Assembly (NCBI RefSeq): GCF_020748465.1
Contig: NZ_JAHZMP010000002.1
Location: 496,001-560,000, forward strand
Source of the DNA: Terrisporobacter mayombei
GTDB taxonomy: Bacteria; Bacillota; Clostridia; Peptostreptococcales; Peptostreptococcaceae
Length of the DNA: 64,000 nucleotides
Direction: 5' to 3'
Shown here: in pieces, positions 34,962 through 43,096 of the stretch
Position numbering within the stretch: the first letter of the stretch is position 1
How the letters are laid out: each line of letters starts with the position of its first letter
Notes under the pieces: generated by a model
What the model was told of the DNA's origin: nothing
Seen by the model: the letters and a program-made list of their open reading frames with translations, nothing else
Database searches by the model: none
Program-made: the position numbers and the translations under genes

Positions 34962-35672
34962 ATGTTAAAAATAATAAATTTAACTAAGTCATATAAAAAT
35001 AAAAAGGCCATAGACAATATATCTATGGAAGTTAAAGAAGGAGAAATATTTGGATTCATAGGACATAATGGAGCAGGTAAAACAACTACAATTAAGTCCA
35101 TAGTTGGAATACACAATTTCGAAGAGGGAGAAATATTAATTAACTCAAAATCTATAAAAAAATATCCAATAGAATGTAAAAAAGAAATAGCATATATTCC
35201 TGATAACCCAGATTTATATGAATCACTTACTGGAATAGGATATCTAAACTTTATTGCAGATATATTTAGAGTAGAAAAAAAAGAAAGAGAAGAAAAAATA
35301 AGATATTACTCAAAGGAATTTGAAATAGATAAGGCTTTAGGAGATTTAATTTCATCTTATTCTCATGGAATGAAACAAAAGTTAGCCATTATATCGGCAT
35401 TAATACACAGTCCTAAAATATTAGTATTAGATGAGCCTTTTGTAGGACTAGATCCTAAAGCAGCATTTACTTTAAAAGAAATTATGAAAGAATTTTGCAA
35501 CAATGGTGGTTGTATATTTTTCTCTACACATGTATTAGAAGTAGCAGAAAAAATCTGTGATAAAATTGCCATAATTAAAGATGGAAAATTAGTAACTTAT
35601 GGAGAAACTCAAAAGGTAAAAGGTGATAAATCACTTGAGAATATATTTATGGAGATGATTGATAATGAGTAA
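34962..35672 (+). CDS. ABC transporter ATP-binding protein
   Basis: A 236-residue cytoplasmic ATPase. Walker A is GHNGAGKTT, the signature motif is the degenerate SYSHGMKQK, and Walker B is ILVLDEPFVGLD with an H-loop in STHVLEVAE. It resembles the ATPases of antibiotic and peptide exporters with ABC-2 permeases. Its end overlaps the permease gene by 14 bases, and a palindromic GntR-type operator lies upstream. Confidence 0.92.
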   Translation: MLKIINLTKSYKNKKAIDNISMEVKEGEIFGFIGHNGAGKTTTIKSIVGIHNFEEGEILINSKSIKKYPIECKKEIAYIPDNPDLYESLTGIGYLNFIADIFRVEKKEREEKIRYYSKEFEIDKALGDLISSYSHGMKQKLAIISALIHSPKILVLDEPFVGLDPKAAFTLKEIMKEFCNNGGCIFFSTHVLEVAEKICDKIAIIKDGKLVTYGETQKVKGDKSLENIFMEMIDNE

Positions 35673-37260
35673 TTTAGCTTTGTTAATGAAAAATAACTTA
35701 ATAAATGAAAGTGGAATTAATAAATTAAAATATGCTGATAAAAAAGAAAAATCAAAAGCTTTTGGAATGGCTTTATTAATAATTTTTACCATAGCCATGC
35801 TATCTGATTATGGATTTATAGCATGTTTTTATTTATCAGATTTCTTAATAAAAGTAAATCAAATGGAGTTACTTCTTATATTAGGAATTATGGGATGTAC
35901 TTTAACAACATTTTTTACTTCATTATATAAGTCATCTTCATATATTTTTCAAAGTAAAGATTATGAGATGTTATCAAGTTTGCCAATAAAAGAAACTACA
36001 ATTTTAAGTAGTAAAATATTAACTCTTATTATAGGCAATTATTTATTTGCAGCAGCATTTTTAATAGTGCCTGGAATTGTATATTTTATTAAAGTTGAAA
36101 CTAGTGTATTATATTTTCCATTTTTAATAATTTTAACTTTAGTAGCGCCTTTAATACCAATTACATTGTCTTCTATAGTTGCATTTTTTATTACTGATAT
36201 TTCAACAAAAAGTAAAAAAAGTAATTTAATGTCAATCATATTAAACTTATTATTAGTAGTAATTGTACTAATTTTATCTTTTAATTTACAAAATGTAATG
36301 ACTACTATAATGCAAAATAGTACTTCTATTATAGATGCGACGCAGAAATTATATCCTCCAGCATATTATTTTGTAGATGCACTAAAAAGCGCAAATATAG
36401 TATCTTTGTTAATATTTTTATTAGTTTCAGCCATACCAATAAGTTTACTAGTATTTTTATTTGCTAAGAATTTTAATAAAATCAATAGCAAATTAAGTGA
36501 AACTTATAAAGCTAATAATTATAAGTTTAAAGAATTAAAATCATCTAGTCCTGTAAAATCATTACTTAATAAAGAAACAAAAAGATTTTTCTCATCAAAT
36601 ATTTATGTGATGAATTCATCTATAGGCATGATAATGTTGCCTATTTTTACAATAGCAATACTATTTGTTGGATATGACAAAATAGCTCAAATACTAGAAC
36701 TAAATCTAGTTAAAGATATGATATTGCTTCAAACTCTAGGGATTACATTATTTTGCTTAATAATGACTAATACAACATGTGTATCAATTTCTTTAGAAGG
36801 AAAAAATTTATGGATATTAAAATCTTCTCCTATAGAAGAAATGGATATTTTTAAAAGTAAAATTTTATTAAATATAATCTTAACTATACCTATATCAGTT
36901 ATTTCATTTATAGCTTTATCTTTTAAATTAGATTTTGCTTTAAAAACTACTGTACTTATAATAGTTGCTATTATATTACTTGCCATATTTAGTGCAACAT
37001 TAGGAATAATAATAAATTTATTATATCCAAAACTTGAATTCACAAGTGATGTGGCAGTAGTAAAAAGAGGAGCAAGTGTAATAATCACTATGATTTCAAA
37101 TGTATTATATTTAGCAGCTCTTTGTGGTATAGGGTATATATTCAAAATAAATGATATTAATTTATTTTTAATTATAGGAGATGTAATAACATTTATAGGA
37201 GTTTTCGTATTATATGGATTATTAAAAACTAAAGGTGTTAACATGTTTAGAAATCTTTAA
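35659..37260 (+). CDS. ABC exporter permease, ~12 TM
   Basis: A 533-residue permease with about twelve hydrophobic helices, beginning with a cytoplasmic N-terminus. A DYEMLSSLPIKETTILSSKI segment is typical of ABC-2-like exporters, and it recurs in the second half as LWILKSSPIEEMDIFKSKI, suggesting two fused halves. It starts within the end of the ATPase gene. With the CPBP protease gene following, it may export or resist a peptide antibiotic; the substrate is unknown. Confidence 0.82.
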   Translation: MIMSNLALLMKNNLINESGINKLKYADKKEKSKAFGMALLIIFTIAMLSDYGFIACFYLSDFLIKVNQMELLLILGIMGCTLTTFFTSLYKSSSYIFQSKDYEMLSSLPIKETTILSSKILTLIIGNYLFAAAFLIVPGIVYFIKVETSVLYFPFLIILTLVAPLIPITLSSIVAFFITDISTKSKKSNLMSIILNLLLVVIVLILSFNLQNVMTTIMQNSTSIIDATQKLYPPAYYFVDALKSANIVSLLIFLLVSAIPISLLVFLFAKNFNKINSKLSETYKANNYKFKELKSSSPVKSLLNKETKRFFSSNIYVMNSSIGMIMLPIFTIAILFVGYDKIAQILELNLVKDMILLQTLGITLFCLIMTNTTCVSISLEGKNLWILKSSPIEEMDIFKSKILLNIILTIPISVISFIALSFKLDFALKTTVLIIVAIILLAIFSATLGIIINLLYPKLEFTSDVAVVKRGASVIITMISNVLYLAALCGIGYIFKINDINLFLIIGDVITFIGVFVLYGLLKTKGVNMFRNL

Positions 37261-37271
37261 TCAATATAAGG

Positions 37272-38093
37272 ATGAAAGAGGGGAGTATTTTGGAAAAGAA
37301 AATAATGATAAATAAAAGTTTGAATAAAAAGGACCTTAAAATAAGTTTTATTTTAACTTTATTATGCTCTATCGGCACTATATTTGTATTATTATATCAA
37401 AGTAATTTAATACCAAGTGAAATAAATGGAATGTCTAGAAATGCTATACTTCTTATAAGTTTTATACAATCAGTTGCACTAATTTTTATAACTAGTTTCT
37501 TAGGTTTAAAACTAGCAAGAGCAACTAATTTTAATAAAGGGATTTTAGGGTGGGCTTATTCACAGGAAAAAAACAGATATAAAATTAATAAAAAGAGTTT
37601 AGTAATTGCAATAGGTATATCATTTTTATGTGCTACATTAATGATGATAAGTGAGAAATTTTTATGGTCAGTGTATATACCAGAAATTAATGGTTCTATG
37701 TATAAATTTAACATAATCTATTTATTATCAGGAATAATTTATGGAGGAATTGCAGAAGAAGTATTACTTAGATTATTTACTTTATCTTTAATAGTATTTA
37801 TATTATATAAGATTTTTGCAAGAAAAAAAGATAAAACTAATATACCAAATAGCATTTATTTAATATCTATATTTATAGCAGCAATTTTGTTTGCCCTTGG
37901 ACATTTACCTATTACTATATCAACTTTTAATATTGTTGACATGGCAGTAATACTTAGAATGTTAATTTTAAACGGAATACCTGGAATTTTCTTTGGATAT
38001 TTATATTGGAAAAATGGATTAGAATATGCAATAATTTCTCATATGTTTATTCATATATTTATGCAACTATTTTGGTCTCCCATATTATTTTGA
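37272..38093 (+). CDS. CPBP-family intramembrane metalloprotease
   Basis: A 273-residue membrane protein with the CPBP (Abi/CAAX) motifs: EE in GGIAEEVLLRLFTL near residue 164, a His in FALGHLPIT near 218 and a final His pair in SHMFIHIFMQ near 258. These are the glutamate and histidine residues of Rce1-like proteases. The family includes bacteriocin immunity proteins. It lies 11 bases after the exporter permease, in the same operon. Confidence 0.85.
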   Translation: MKEGSILEKKIMINKSLNKKDLKISFILTLLCSIGTIFVLLYQSNLIPSEINGMSRNAILLISFIQSVALIFITSFLGLKLARATNFNKGILGWAYSQEKNRYKINKKSLVIAIGISFLCATLMMISEKFLWSVYIPEINGSMYKFNIIYLLSGIIYGGIAEEVLLRLFTLSLIVFILYKIFARKKDKTNIPNSIYLISIFIAAILFALGHLPITISTFNIVDMAVILRMLILNGIPGIFFGYLYWKNGLEYAIISHMFIHIFMQLFWSPILF

Positions 38094-38140
38094 TTATAGA
38101 TTTATATATTTTAATAATTAAGAAACGACAAAATATAAAA

Positions 38141-38178
38141 AATGGAGTAGTGTAAATTTATTTTACATTACTCCATAT
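38141..38178. terminator. Bidirectional terminator
   Basis: ATGGAGTAGTGTAAA pairs with TTTACATTACTCCAT (one G-T pair), between convergent genes. Confidence 0.85.
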
Positions 38179-38181
38179 TTA

Positions 38182-39285
38182 TTACATCTTAAATGCTATA
38201 AAAAGCACAAATATTAATATTATAAAAGGAGAAATAAATAATATTTTTCCTTTAGTATTTCCTATATTTACAGTCCATCCAACACCAAATCTTTTTTGTA
38301 CAAATAAAGACGGATCATTAGGATTATTATAAAAAGTACCTAATAACCAGTTATTATCATCATCATCTACTGAATAGACAGCAGACTTAGATTTACTAGG
38401 TGATTTATAATATAAATACATTTGGTATACTGCAGCTAAAATTAGTGAAATTGTACAAGTACACATTACAAAAACATTAACTCCACTTGCATTAGCAGTA
38501 GCAATTAATATAGTAATAAATAAAACCTGACAAGATAAATTTAACACGAAAAAAGTAAGTGCAAATTTCTTTAAGTAATTTAAATGAAGTTTTTTACTCT
38601 CTAAAATATTATCAGTATTTAATTTACCTCTAGTTTTTAGAGAGTATATAGCACTAATACAAATAATAATTCCAATACCAACACTCATAATTATGGGGCC
38701 TAGTACAGTTACAAAAGATTTCTTTGAAAAAGCATCAGCCTCACCAGTTATACCCCAATGAGTAGGTATGATATCAGGCATAGAATTATATTGAGTAAGA
38801 GTATAAATTCCCATTAGTACAGTAACAACTACAGGAATTATAAATAGTATGGAATATTTTTTTATAATTCTATTTTTTTCATTAATAAAATCCGTGTCTA
38901 ATACTAGACGAGTTCTTTCTAATTCTAAATCTTTTATTTCTATTGATAGTTCCTTTTTCAAAGCTTTTACCTTGTTATGGATATACACAAATACACCAAA
39001 CTGATATAAACAAAAAGCTAATATGGGAAAAATAGAAGAAAATTCATAAGCTTTAAATACATAAATACATACTAATGTAATTATTGCAAATAGAATAAAT
39101 CCTAGGCTAACAAGTAATTTAAATTTCTTGTCTAAAGCTTTAAATTCACTTTTAGTAAAATAATCACTATTTAAACTAACGCCATAAAACTGTCTTTTTC
39201 CACTTAAAGCTTGAGTGAAATATATCATTATATACAATAAAAATAATGTTGGAATATTTATAATAACTGCCATGGTACTATTCAT
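38182..39285 (-). CDS. DUF1648/DUF5808 membrane protein
   Basis: A 367-residue membrane protein with about eight helices. The DUF1648 signature is clear: YNSMPDIIPTHWGITGEADA near residue 168. The C-terminus has a DUF5808-type segment (NNWLLGTFYNNPNDPSLFV) then a last membrane helix. DUF1648 also occurs in SdpI-type immunity proteins. It overlaps the GntR regulator gene by 8 bases, so both are made from one transcript. This supports an envelope-stress or bacteriocin-response role, which is inference. Confidence 0.82.
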   Translation of the reverse strand: MNSTMAVIINIPTLFLLYIMIYFTQALSGKRQFYGVSLNSDYFTKSEFKALDKKFKLLVSLGFILFAIITLVCIYVFKAYEFSSIFPILAFCLYQFGVFVYIHNKVKALKKELSIEIKDLELERTRLVLDTDFINEKNRIIKKYSILFIIPVVVTVLMGIYTLTQYNSMPDIIPTHWGITGEADAFSKKSFVTVLGPIIMSVGIGIIICISAIYSLKTRGKLNTDNILESKKLHLNYLKKFALTFFVLNLSCQVLFITILIATANASGVNVFVMCTCTISLILAAVYQMYLYYKSPSKSKSAVYSVDDDDNNWLLGTFYNNPNDPSLFVQKRFGVGWTVNIGNTKGKILFISPFIILIFVLFIAFKM

Positions 39286-39667
39286 AATTTTTCACCTCAT
39301 AATCGTCAAAGAATTTATTGCTAAAATCTATAAATTCCTCTTTGGATATACCTAAAAGGTAGCTTTCTGCAGTTAAAAGTTCAAGCATAGATTTTATTTT
39401 TTCTGTATTATCTTCTTTTTTAGGTAATGGCAATGTATTTACCATAGCACCTTTTCTTCTATCAATATTAATATAGCCTTCATCTTTAAGTAAATTATAA
39501 GATTTATTTACTGTATGAAGGTTTACTCCAATTTCTTCAGCCATATTTCTAACAGAAGGTAGAGATTCGTTTATTTTCAAATCACCACTGGCAATTGATT
39601 TTATTATTTCTTCTTTAATCTGTGTATATATGGGAACATCACTGTTAAAATCCAAATTCAATATCAT
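39278..39667 (-). CDS. GntR-family regulator (YtrA-like)
   Basis: A 129-residue repressor. Residues 8-75 are the winged helix of the GntR family (PIYTQIKEEIIKSIASGDLK, then LPSVRNMAEEIGVNLHTVNK). The short C-terminal part without a ligand domain is typical of the YtrA subfamily, which controls ABC exporters. It is divergent from nothing but lies opposite the exporter operon, and both units carry a TGTT-N13-AACA site. A GGAG box precedes the ATG. Confidence 0.9.
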   Translation of the reverse strand: MILNLDFNSDVPIYTQIKEEIIKSIASGDLKINESLPSVRNMAEEIGVNLHTVNKSYNLLKDEGYINIDRRKGAMVNTLPLPKKEDNTEKIKSMLELLTAESYLLGISKEEFIDFSNKFFDDYEVKNYE

Positions 39668-39693
39668 TTTATCACTCCAAGCTATAATATATT

Positions 39694-39714
39694 TGTTCTA
39701 TATATTATATAACA
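39694..39714 (-). promoter_or_regulatory. Imperfect palindrome at the gntR promoter, probable operator
   Basis: The 21-base element has half-sites TGTT and AACA separated by 13 AT-only or nearly AT-only bases; 16 of 21 positions match its own reverse complement. It lies 27-47 bases before the gntR ATG, as expected for autoregulation, and matches the palindrome at 34901-34925. Confidence 0.6.
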
Positions 39715-39751
39715 TAAAACAAATATATTACAACTAAATTAAAAATAAAAT

Positions 39752-39780
39752 TTGACTATTTAGTTGTATAGAGATATAAT
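39752..39780 (+). promoter_or_regulatory. Promoter of the ABC-F leader
   Basis: TTGACT and TATAAT are exactly 17 bases apart, a near-consensus sigma-A promoter. Transcription would begin near 39787, giving a leader of about 290 bases before the ABC-F gene. Confidence 0.75.
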
Positions 39781-39813
39781 GATTACATTAAATAACGGAG
39801 GTGATCAGGTAAA

Positions 39814-39825
39814 GTGAGAAAATAA
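39814..39825 (+). CDS. 3-codon leader ORF (MRK)
   Basis: GTG-AGA-AAA-TAA starts 7 bases after the 10-base perfect Shine-Dalgarno. So strong a site before so short an ORF suggests a ribosome-sensing device. The GTG start and exact role are inferred. Confidence 0.45.
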   Translation: MRK

Positions 39826-40050
39826 TCTTATTCAAAATATATAGTTTAATAGGTTTTTTAGAGTGTTTACAAATACTCTATTTATTGAGCCTAAACTACT
39901 TTAAATTGAGGATAAGATTAATACTAAAGTACTCTAATTACCTGAAACACAAGCTAAAAATAGCTCTATTTCTGTGCGTAAATACTTAGAAGAATTATGT
40001 CTTTCTTGATTTAAGGTAGAAAAATACTTAAATTTGAGGAAGATTTTTTT

Positions 40051-40083
40051 ATGCAAATTAATTTTCCTTGTGATAGGAGATGA
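40051..40083 (+). CDS. 10-codon upstream ORF overlapping the ABC-F start
   Basis: This ORF encodes MQINFPCDRR. It has a GAGGA box 10 bases upstream, and its TGA overlaps the ABC-F ATG as ATGA. The pattern suggests that ribosomes finishing this peptide re-initiate on the ABC-F gene. Confidence 0.5.
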   Translation: MQINFPCDRR

Positions 40084-41651
40084 TCGTTATAGCACAAATA
40101 AATATTAATAATTTGAGTTTTCAATATGATACACATGGAGAAGATATATTCAAAAATGTATCATTTAGTATAGATACTGATTGGAAGCTAGGTTTAATTG
40201 GTAGAAATGGTAGAGGAAAAACAACCTTTTTAAAACTTCTAATGGGAGAATATGAATATAGTGGAATAATTAGTAGCACGGTTAAATTTGAATACTTTCC
40301 AATTAAAGGGGGTAACAAAAATGATACGGCCTTGGAAGTTGTAAGAAATTCTATAGCCCCATTTTCTAAATATGAAGAAGATATGGAAAAGTATTGCAAT
40401 TTACAAGATAAGCTAGATATTTACGGAGAAATTTTAGAAAAATATATTTATAATGATGGATATATAATAAACGAATTAATTGAAAAGGAAGTAAACTTAA
40501 TTGGTTTAGATAAAAGTATACTTACTAGAGACTTTGCTACACTAAGTTCAGGTGAGCAGACAAAGCTACTTTTAGCAGGTTTATTTTTAAGAAAAAATCA
40601 TTTTTTATTAATAGATGAGCCAACAAACCATTTAGATGTAGACGGAAGAGAAATTGTAGCAAAATACTTAGCTAGTAAAAAAGGATTTATAGTAGTATCT
40701 CATGACAGGACTTTTTTAGATATAGTAGCTGATCATATACTTTCTATTAACAAAGCAAATATAGAAATACAAAAAGGCAACTTTTCAACTTATCAATTTA
40801 ATAAAGATAGAGAAGATGAATTTGAGAAAGCTCAAAATGAAAAGCTACAAAAAGATATACAAAGATTACAAAAGACAGCAAAACAAAAATCAAATTGGTC
40901 TTATGAAATTGAATCTACAAAGAAGGGCAATGGGCCTTGTGATAGAGGATTTATAGGACATAAATCAGCAAAAATGATGAAAAGAGCCAAGTGTATAGAA
41001 ACAAGGCAAAATAAAGCCATAGAAGAAAAATCAAAACTACTGAAAAATTTAGATGTGGCTGAAAAGTTAGACTTATCGAAATCAAAGTCATCAAATATAG
41101 ATTTATTAGAAGTTCATAACTTAAAAGTTAAATATGGAGGAGAGGACATATTTAAGGATGTAAGTTTTAATATAAAACCTGGAGAAAGAGTTTGGTTATG
41201 TGGAAAAAATGGTTCTGGTAAATCAAGCATTATTAAATTAATAATGGGTGAAAATATTCCACATGATGGATATATAAAAAAAGTAGATGATATATCATAT
41301 ATTTCTCAAGATACATCTTATTTAAAAGGTAACCTTAATGATTTTGCAAAATCCTTAAATATAGATGCAGAGTCTATTAAAAGAACTTTGGTGAAATTAG
41401 GATTTAGTAATATTCAATTTGAAAAAGATATTAATGAGTGGAGTGAGGGGCAAAAGAAAAAACTGCTTATAAGCAAAAGTTTATGTGAAAAAGCAGAGTT
41501 ATATATCTGGGATGAGCCACTAAACTTTATAGATGTTATTTCTCGCATGCAAATAGAAGCTTTAATACTTAGTGAAAATCCAACAATGTTATTTGTAGAG
41601 CATGACACTTCCTTCGGAGAAAAAATAGCAACAAAAATAGTAAATATATAA
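40080..41651 (+). CDS. Lsa-type ABC-F ribosomal protection protein
   Basis: A 523-residue soluble protein with two ABC ATPase domains and no membrane segments. Domain 1 has Walker A GRNGRGKTT, signature LSSGEQTKL and Walker B LLIDEPTNHLD; domain 2 has GKNGSGKSS, the altered signature WSEGQKKKL and IWDEPLNFID. The start pattern INNLSFQYD through DWKLGLIGRNGRGKTT is like Lsa-type proteins, which dislodge lincosamides, streptogramin A and pleuromutilins from ribosomes. The ATG at 40080 directly abuts AGGAG, too close for ordinary initiation, so coupling from the upstream ORF is likely. A non-standard ATA at 40089 is correctly spaced and gives the usual family N-terminus, so it is an alternative. 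Confidence 0.85.
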   Translation: MIVIAQININNLSFQYDTHGEDIFKNVSFSIDTDWKLGLIGRNGRGKTTFLKLLMGEYEYSGIISSTVKFEYFPIKGGNKNDTALEVVRNSIAPFSKYEEDMEKYCNLQDKLDIYGEILEKYIYNDGYIINELIEKEVNLIGLDKSILTRDFATLSSGEQTKLLLAGLFLRKNHFLLIDEPTNHLDVDGREIVAKYLASKKGFIVVSHDRTFLDIVADHILSINKANIEIQKGNFSTYQFNKDREDEFEKAQNEKLQKDIQRLQKTAKQKSNWSYEIESTKKGNGPCDRGFIGHKSAKMMKRAKCIETRQNKAIEEKSKLLKNLDVAEKLDLSKSKSSNIDLLEVHNLKVKYGGEDIFKDVSFNIKPGERVWLCGKNGSGKSSIIKLIMGENIPHDGYIKKVDDISYISQDTSYLKGNLNDFAKSLNIDAESIKRTLVKLGFSNIQFEKDINEWSEGQKKKLLISKSLCEKAELYIWDEPLNFIDVISRMQIEALILSENPTMLFVEHDTSFGEKIATKIVNI

Positions 41652-41656
41652 ATTAT

Positions 41657-41703
41657 AAATAAAAGAAAGGCGTATTTAATAAAATATGCCTTTCTTTTAT
41701 TTA
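41657..41703. terminator. Long bidirectional terminator
   Basis: AAATAAAAGAAAGGC pairs with GCCTTTCTTTTATTT, and the stem continues inward with a few more pairs. Confidence 0.88.
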
Positions 41704-41726
41704 TAACTATAATATCCTAAACTTGC

Positions 41727-42473
41727 CTAAAGTAAGGGAATTAAAGAACCTAGATCAATAAGTTTTTCTTCCTTAAGAGAAAGTATTTTTTTACTTCGAC
41801 TAGAAACAAAGTTTTTAATATCTTGAAAATTTGGATGATTTTCTATGTTTCCAAAGAAAACAAGAGTATCATCACTTATTAAGCCACTACATCCTCCAAT
41901 AAAACCATAATTTAATTCGAACAAATCTATATGCCCCTTATCAATTAATAGACAATCAATATTGTGCTTAATAACCTCATTATAAATTCCTTCATCGGAA
42001 GTAATAATTGAATTTTCGTCAACTATGCATGTGGAACACTTACAATATCCTTGTTTGACATTAATTTTCTCCATGTTATTTTTCTCTATATAATCTAGTA
42101 GGATACTATCTGTATATTTAAAATTATGAATTACTTTATTTTCTAACATAACAAGGTTATATTGAATATTATTAGGATATTTACTACCTATAGGTAAGTT
42201 ACCCTTAATTACGTTAAATCCCAATGGGGCTAAATTTTCATTGTAATAATCATAAACATTTGGAGCTACTAAAATATTATTATCATTTAATTTAACAACA
42301 CATATATCAGGATGGCAACTTATGGCATTATAAGTTTCATCACATTTTACACTTTTAATTACATTTATATTAAGTTTATTTAGATTATTAATAATATCTT
42401 CACCTGCTCTATTATCAATTAATGCTAAACTTATTTTCTTATTTGGAATAAATGATGATTTTATAAATTTCAT
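41727..42473 (-). CDS. DUF6873-like GME-fold protein
   Basis: A 248-residue protein resembling the DUF6873 family, which is thought to share the guanidine-modifying (arginine deiminase-like) fold. Suggestive segments are GSKYPNNIQYNLVMLENKVI near the middle, KQGYCKCSTCIVDENSIITSD and the final GFIGGCSGLISDDTLVFFG, where a Cys in the GGCSG loop sits where such enzymes keep a nucleophile. No enzyme activity is established. A GGAG box precedes the ATG. It is the sole gene of its unit. Confidence 0.6.
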   Translation of the reverse strand: MKFIKSSFIPNKKISLALIDNRAGEDIINNLNKLNINVIKSVKCDETYNAISCHPDICVVKLNDNNILVAPNVYDYYNENLAPLGFNVIKGNLPIGSKYPNNIQYNLVMLENKVIHNFKYTDSILLDYIEKNNMEKINVKQGYCKCSTCIVDENSIITSDEGIYNEVIKHNIDCLLIDKGHIDLFELNYGFIGGCSGLISDDTLVFFGNIENHPNFQDIKNFVSSRSKKILSLKEEKLIDLGSLIPLL

Positions 42474-42580
42474 TATGGATTCTCCTTGATTTATTTCTAG
42501 TTATAATATAAAACAAATAAAAAAAATAATCCATTAAATATTAATTAATGAATTATTTTTAAAAATTAAACTATGTAGCT

Positions 42581-42991
42581 TTATTTATACATTTTATCGT
42601 CATTATCTAAAATTTTGTCAGCATCAATTTTTTTCTCGATGGCTATTTTTACAGCATCCTCAATTGTTCTTCCAGAAGCCATTAAACTTGTTGTATTATA
42701 ATTGATTTTATCTAGTGTTCCAAAGCAAAACTTACATCCTGATGTAAAACAAAGAAGAGTGAAGTGACCATCATATTTTTCTTTTGAGATATAATCTGCT
42801 ACTGCCATTGCATGACTTAAATCCATGTGATCCATATTGCTTACAAATTTAATATCATGCTTTGAAACTATACTTTTTTCCTTTTTATCATCTAGTTTTA
42901 TTAATACTTCTACTTGGTTTAGCTCTTTTATAAAAACGCCTTTTGAGATATTACTATCGTTTTTATACAATACTCTATCTCCAAAATTCAT
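42581..42991 (-). CDS. Hypothetical protein, 136 aa
   Basis: I do not recognise this family. The first 45 residues look like a small beta-barrel domain (NFGDRVLYKNDSNISKGVFI, then VEVLIKLDDKKEKSIV). The rest is helical with a CFTSGCKFCFGTL Cys group near residue 85. A AGGGGGTG box precedes the ATG. It lies between two terminated genes and shares no clear operon. Confidence 0.6.
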   Translation of the reverse strand: MNFGDRVLYKNDSNISKGVFIKELNQVEVLIKLDDKKEKSIVSKHDIKFVSNMDHMDLSHAMAVADYISKEKYDGHFTLLCFTSGCKFCFGTLDKINYNTTSLMASGRTIEDAVKIAIEKKIDADKILDNDDKMYK

Positions 42992-43061
42992 AAAAACACC
43001 CCCTATAAATATTATAGTAGATAATTATATAAAATGCATAAATCATAAAAAGAAAAACATA

Positions 43062-43096
43062 AAAAAACTATGCATATAAAAATGCATAGTTTTTTA
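43062..43096. terminator. Terminator after the Asn-rich lipoprotein gene
   Basis: AAAAAACTATGCAT pairs with ATGCATAGTTTTTT, giving A and T runs on both sides. Confidence 0.85.

Larger units (their letters stand above)
39797..40083 (+). promoter_or_regulatory. Structured leader of the ABC-F gene with nested helices
   Basis: GGAGGTGATC at 39797-39806 is a perfect 10-base match to the 16S rRNA 3' end and precedes a 3-codon ORF. Nested pairings follow: 39806-39812 with 39938-39944, 39823-39831 with 39912-39920, 39842-39848 with 39892-39898, and TAGAGT 39859-39864 with ACTCTA 39875-39880. A second ACTCTA at 39931-39936 could compete for TAGAGT. The outer helix lies next to the mini-ORF start, so translation would open it. 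No strong terminator was found, only a T run at 40044-40050 after a weak stem. Drug-responsive leaders are common upstream of ABC-F resistance genes. Confidence 0.6.

Noticed and set aside
36729-37244. A 171-aa minus-strand ORF inside the ABC permease gene
   Set aside because: Antisense to a membrane protein gene without RBS; its Ile/Asn-rich composition follows from the other strand.
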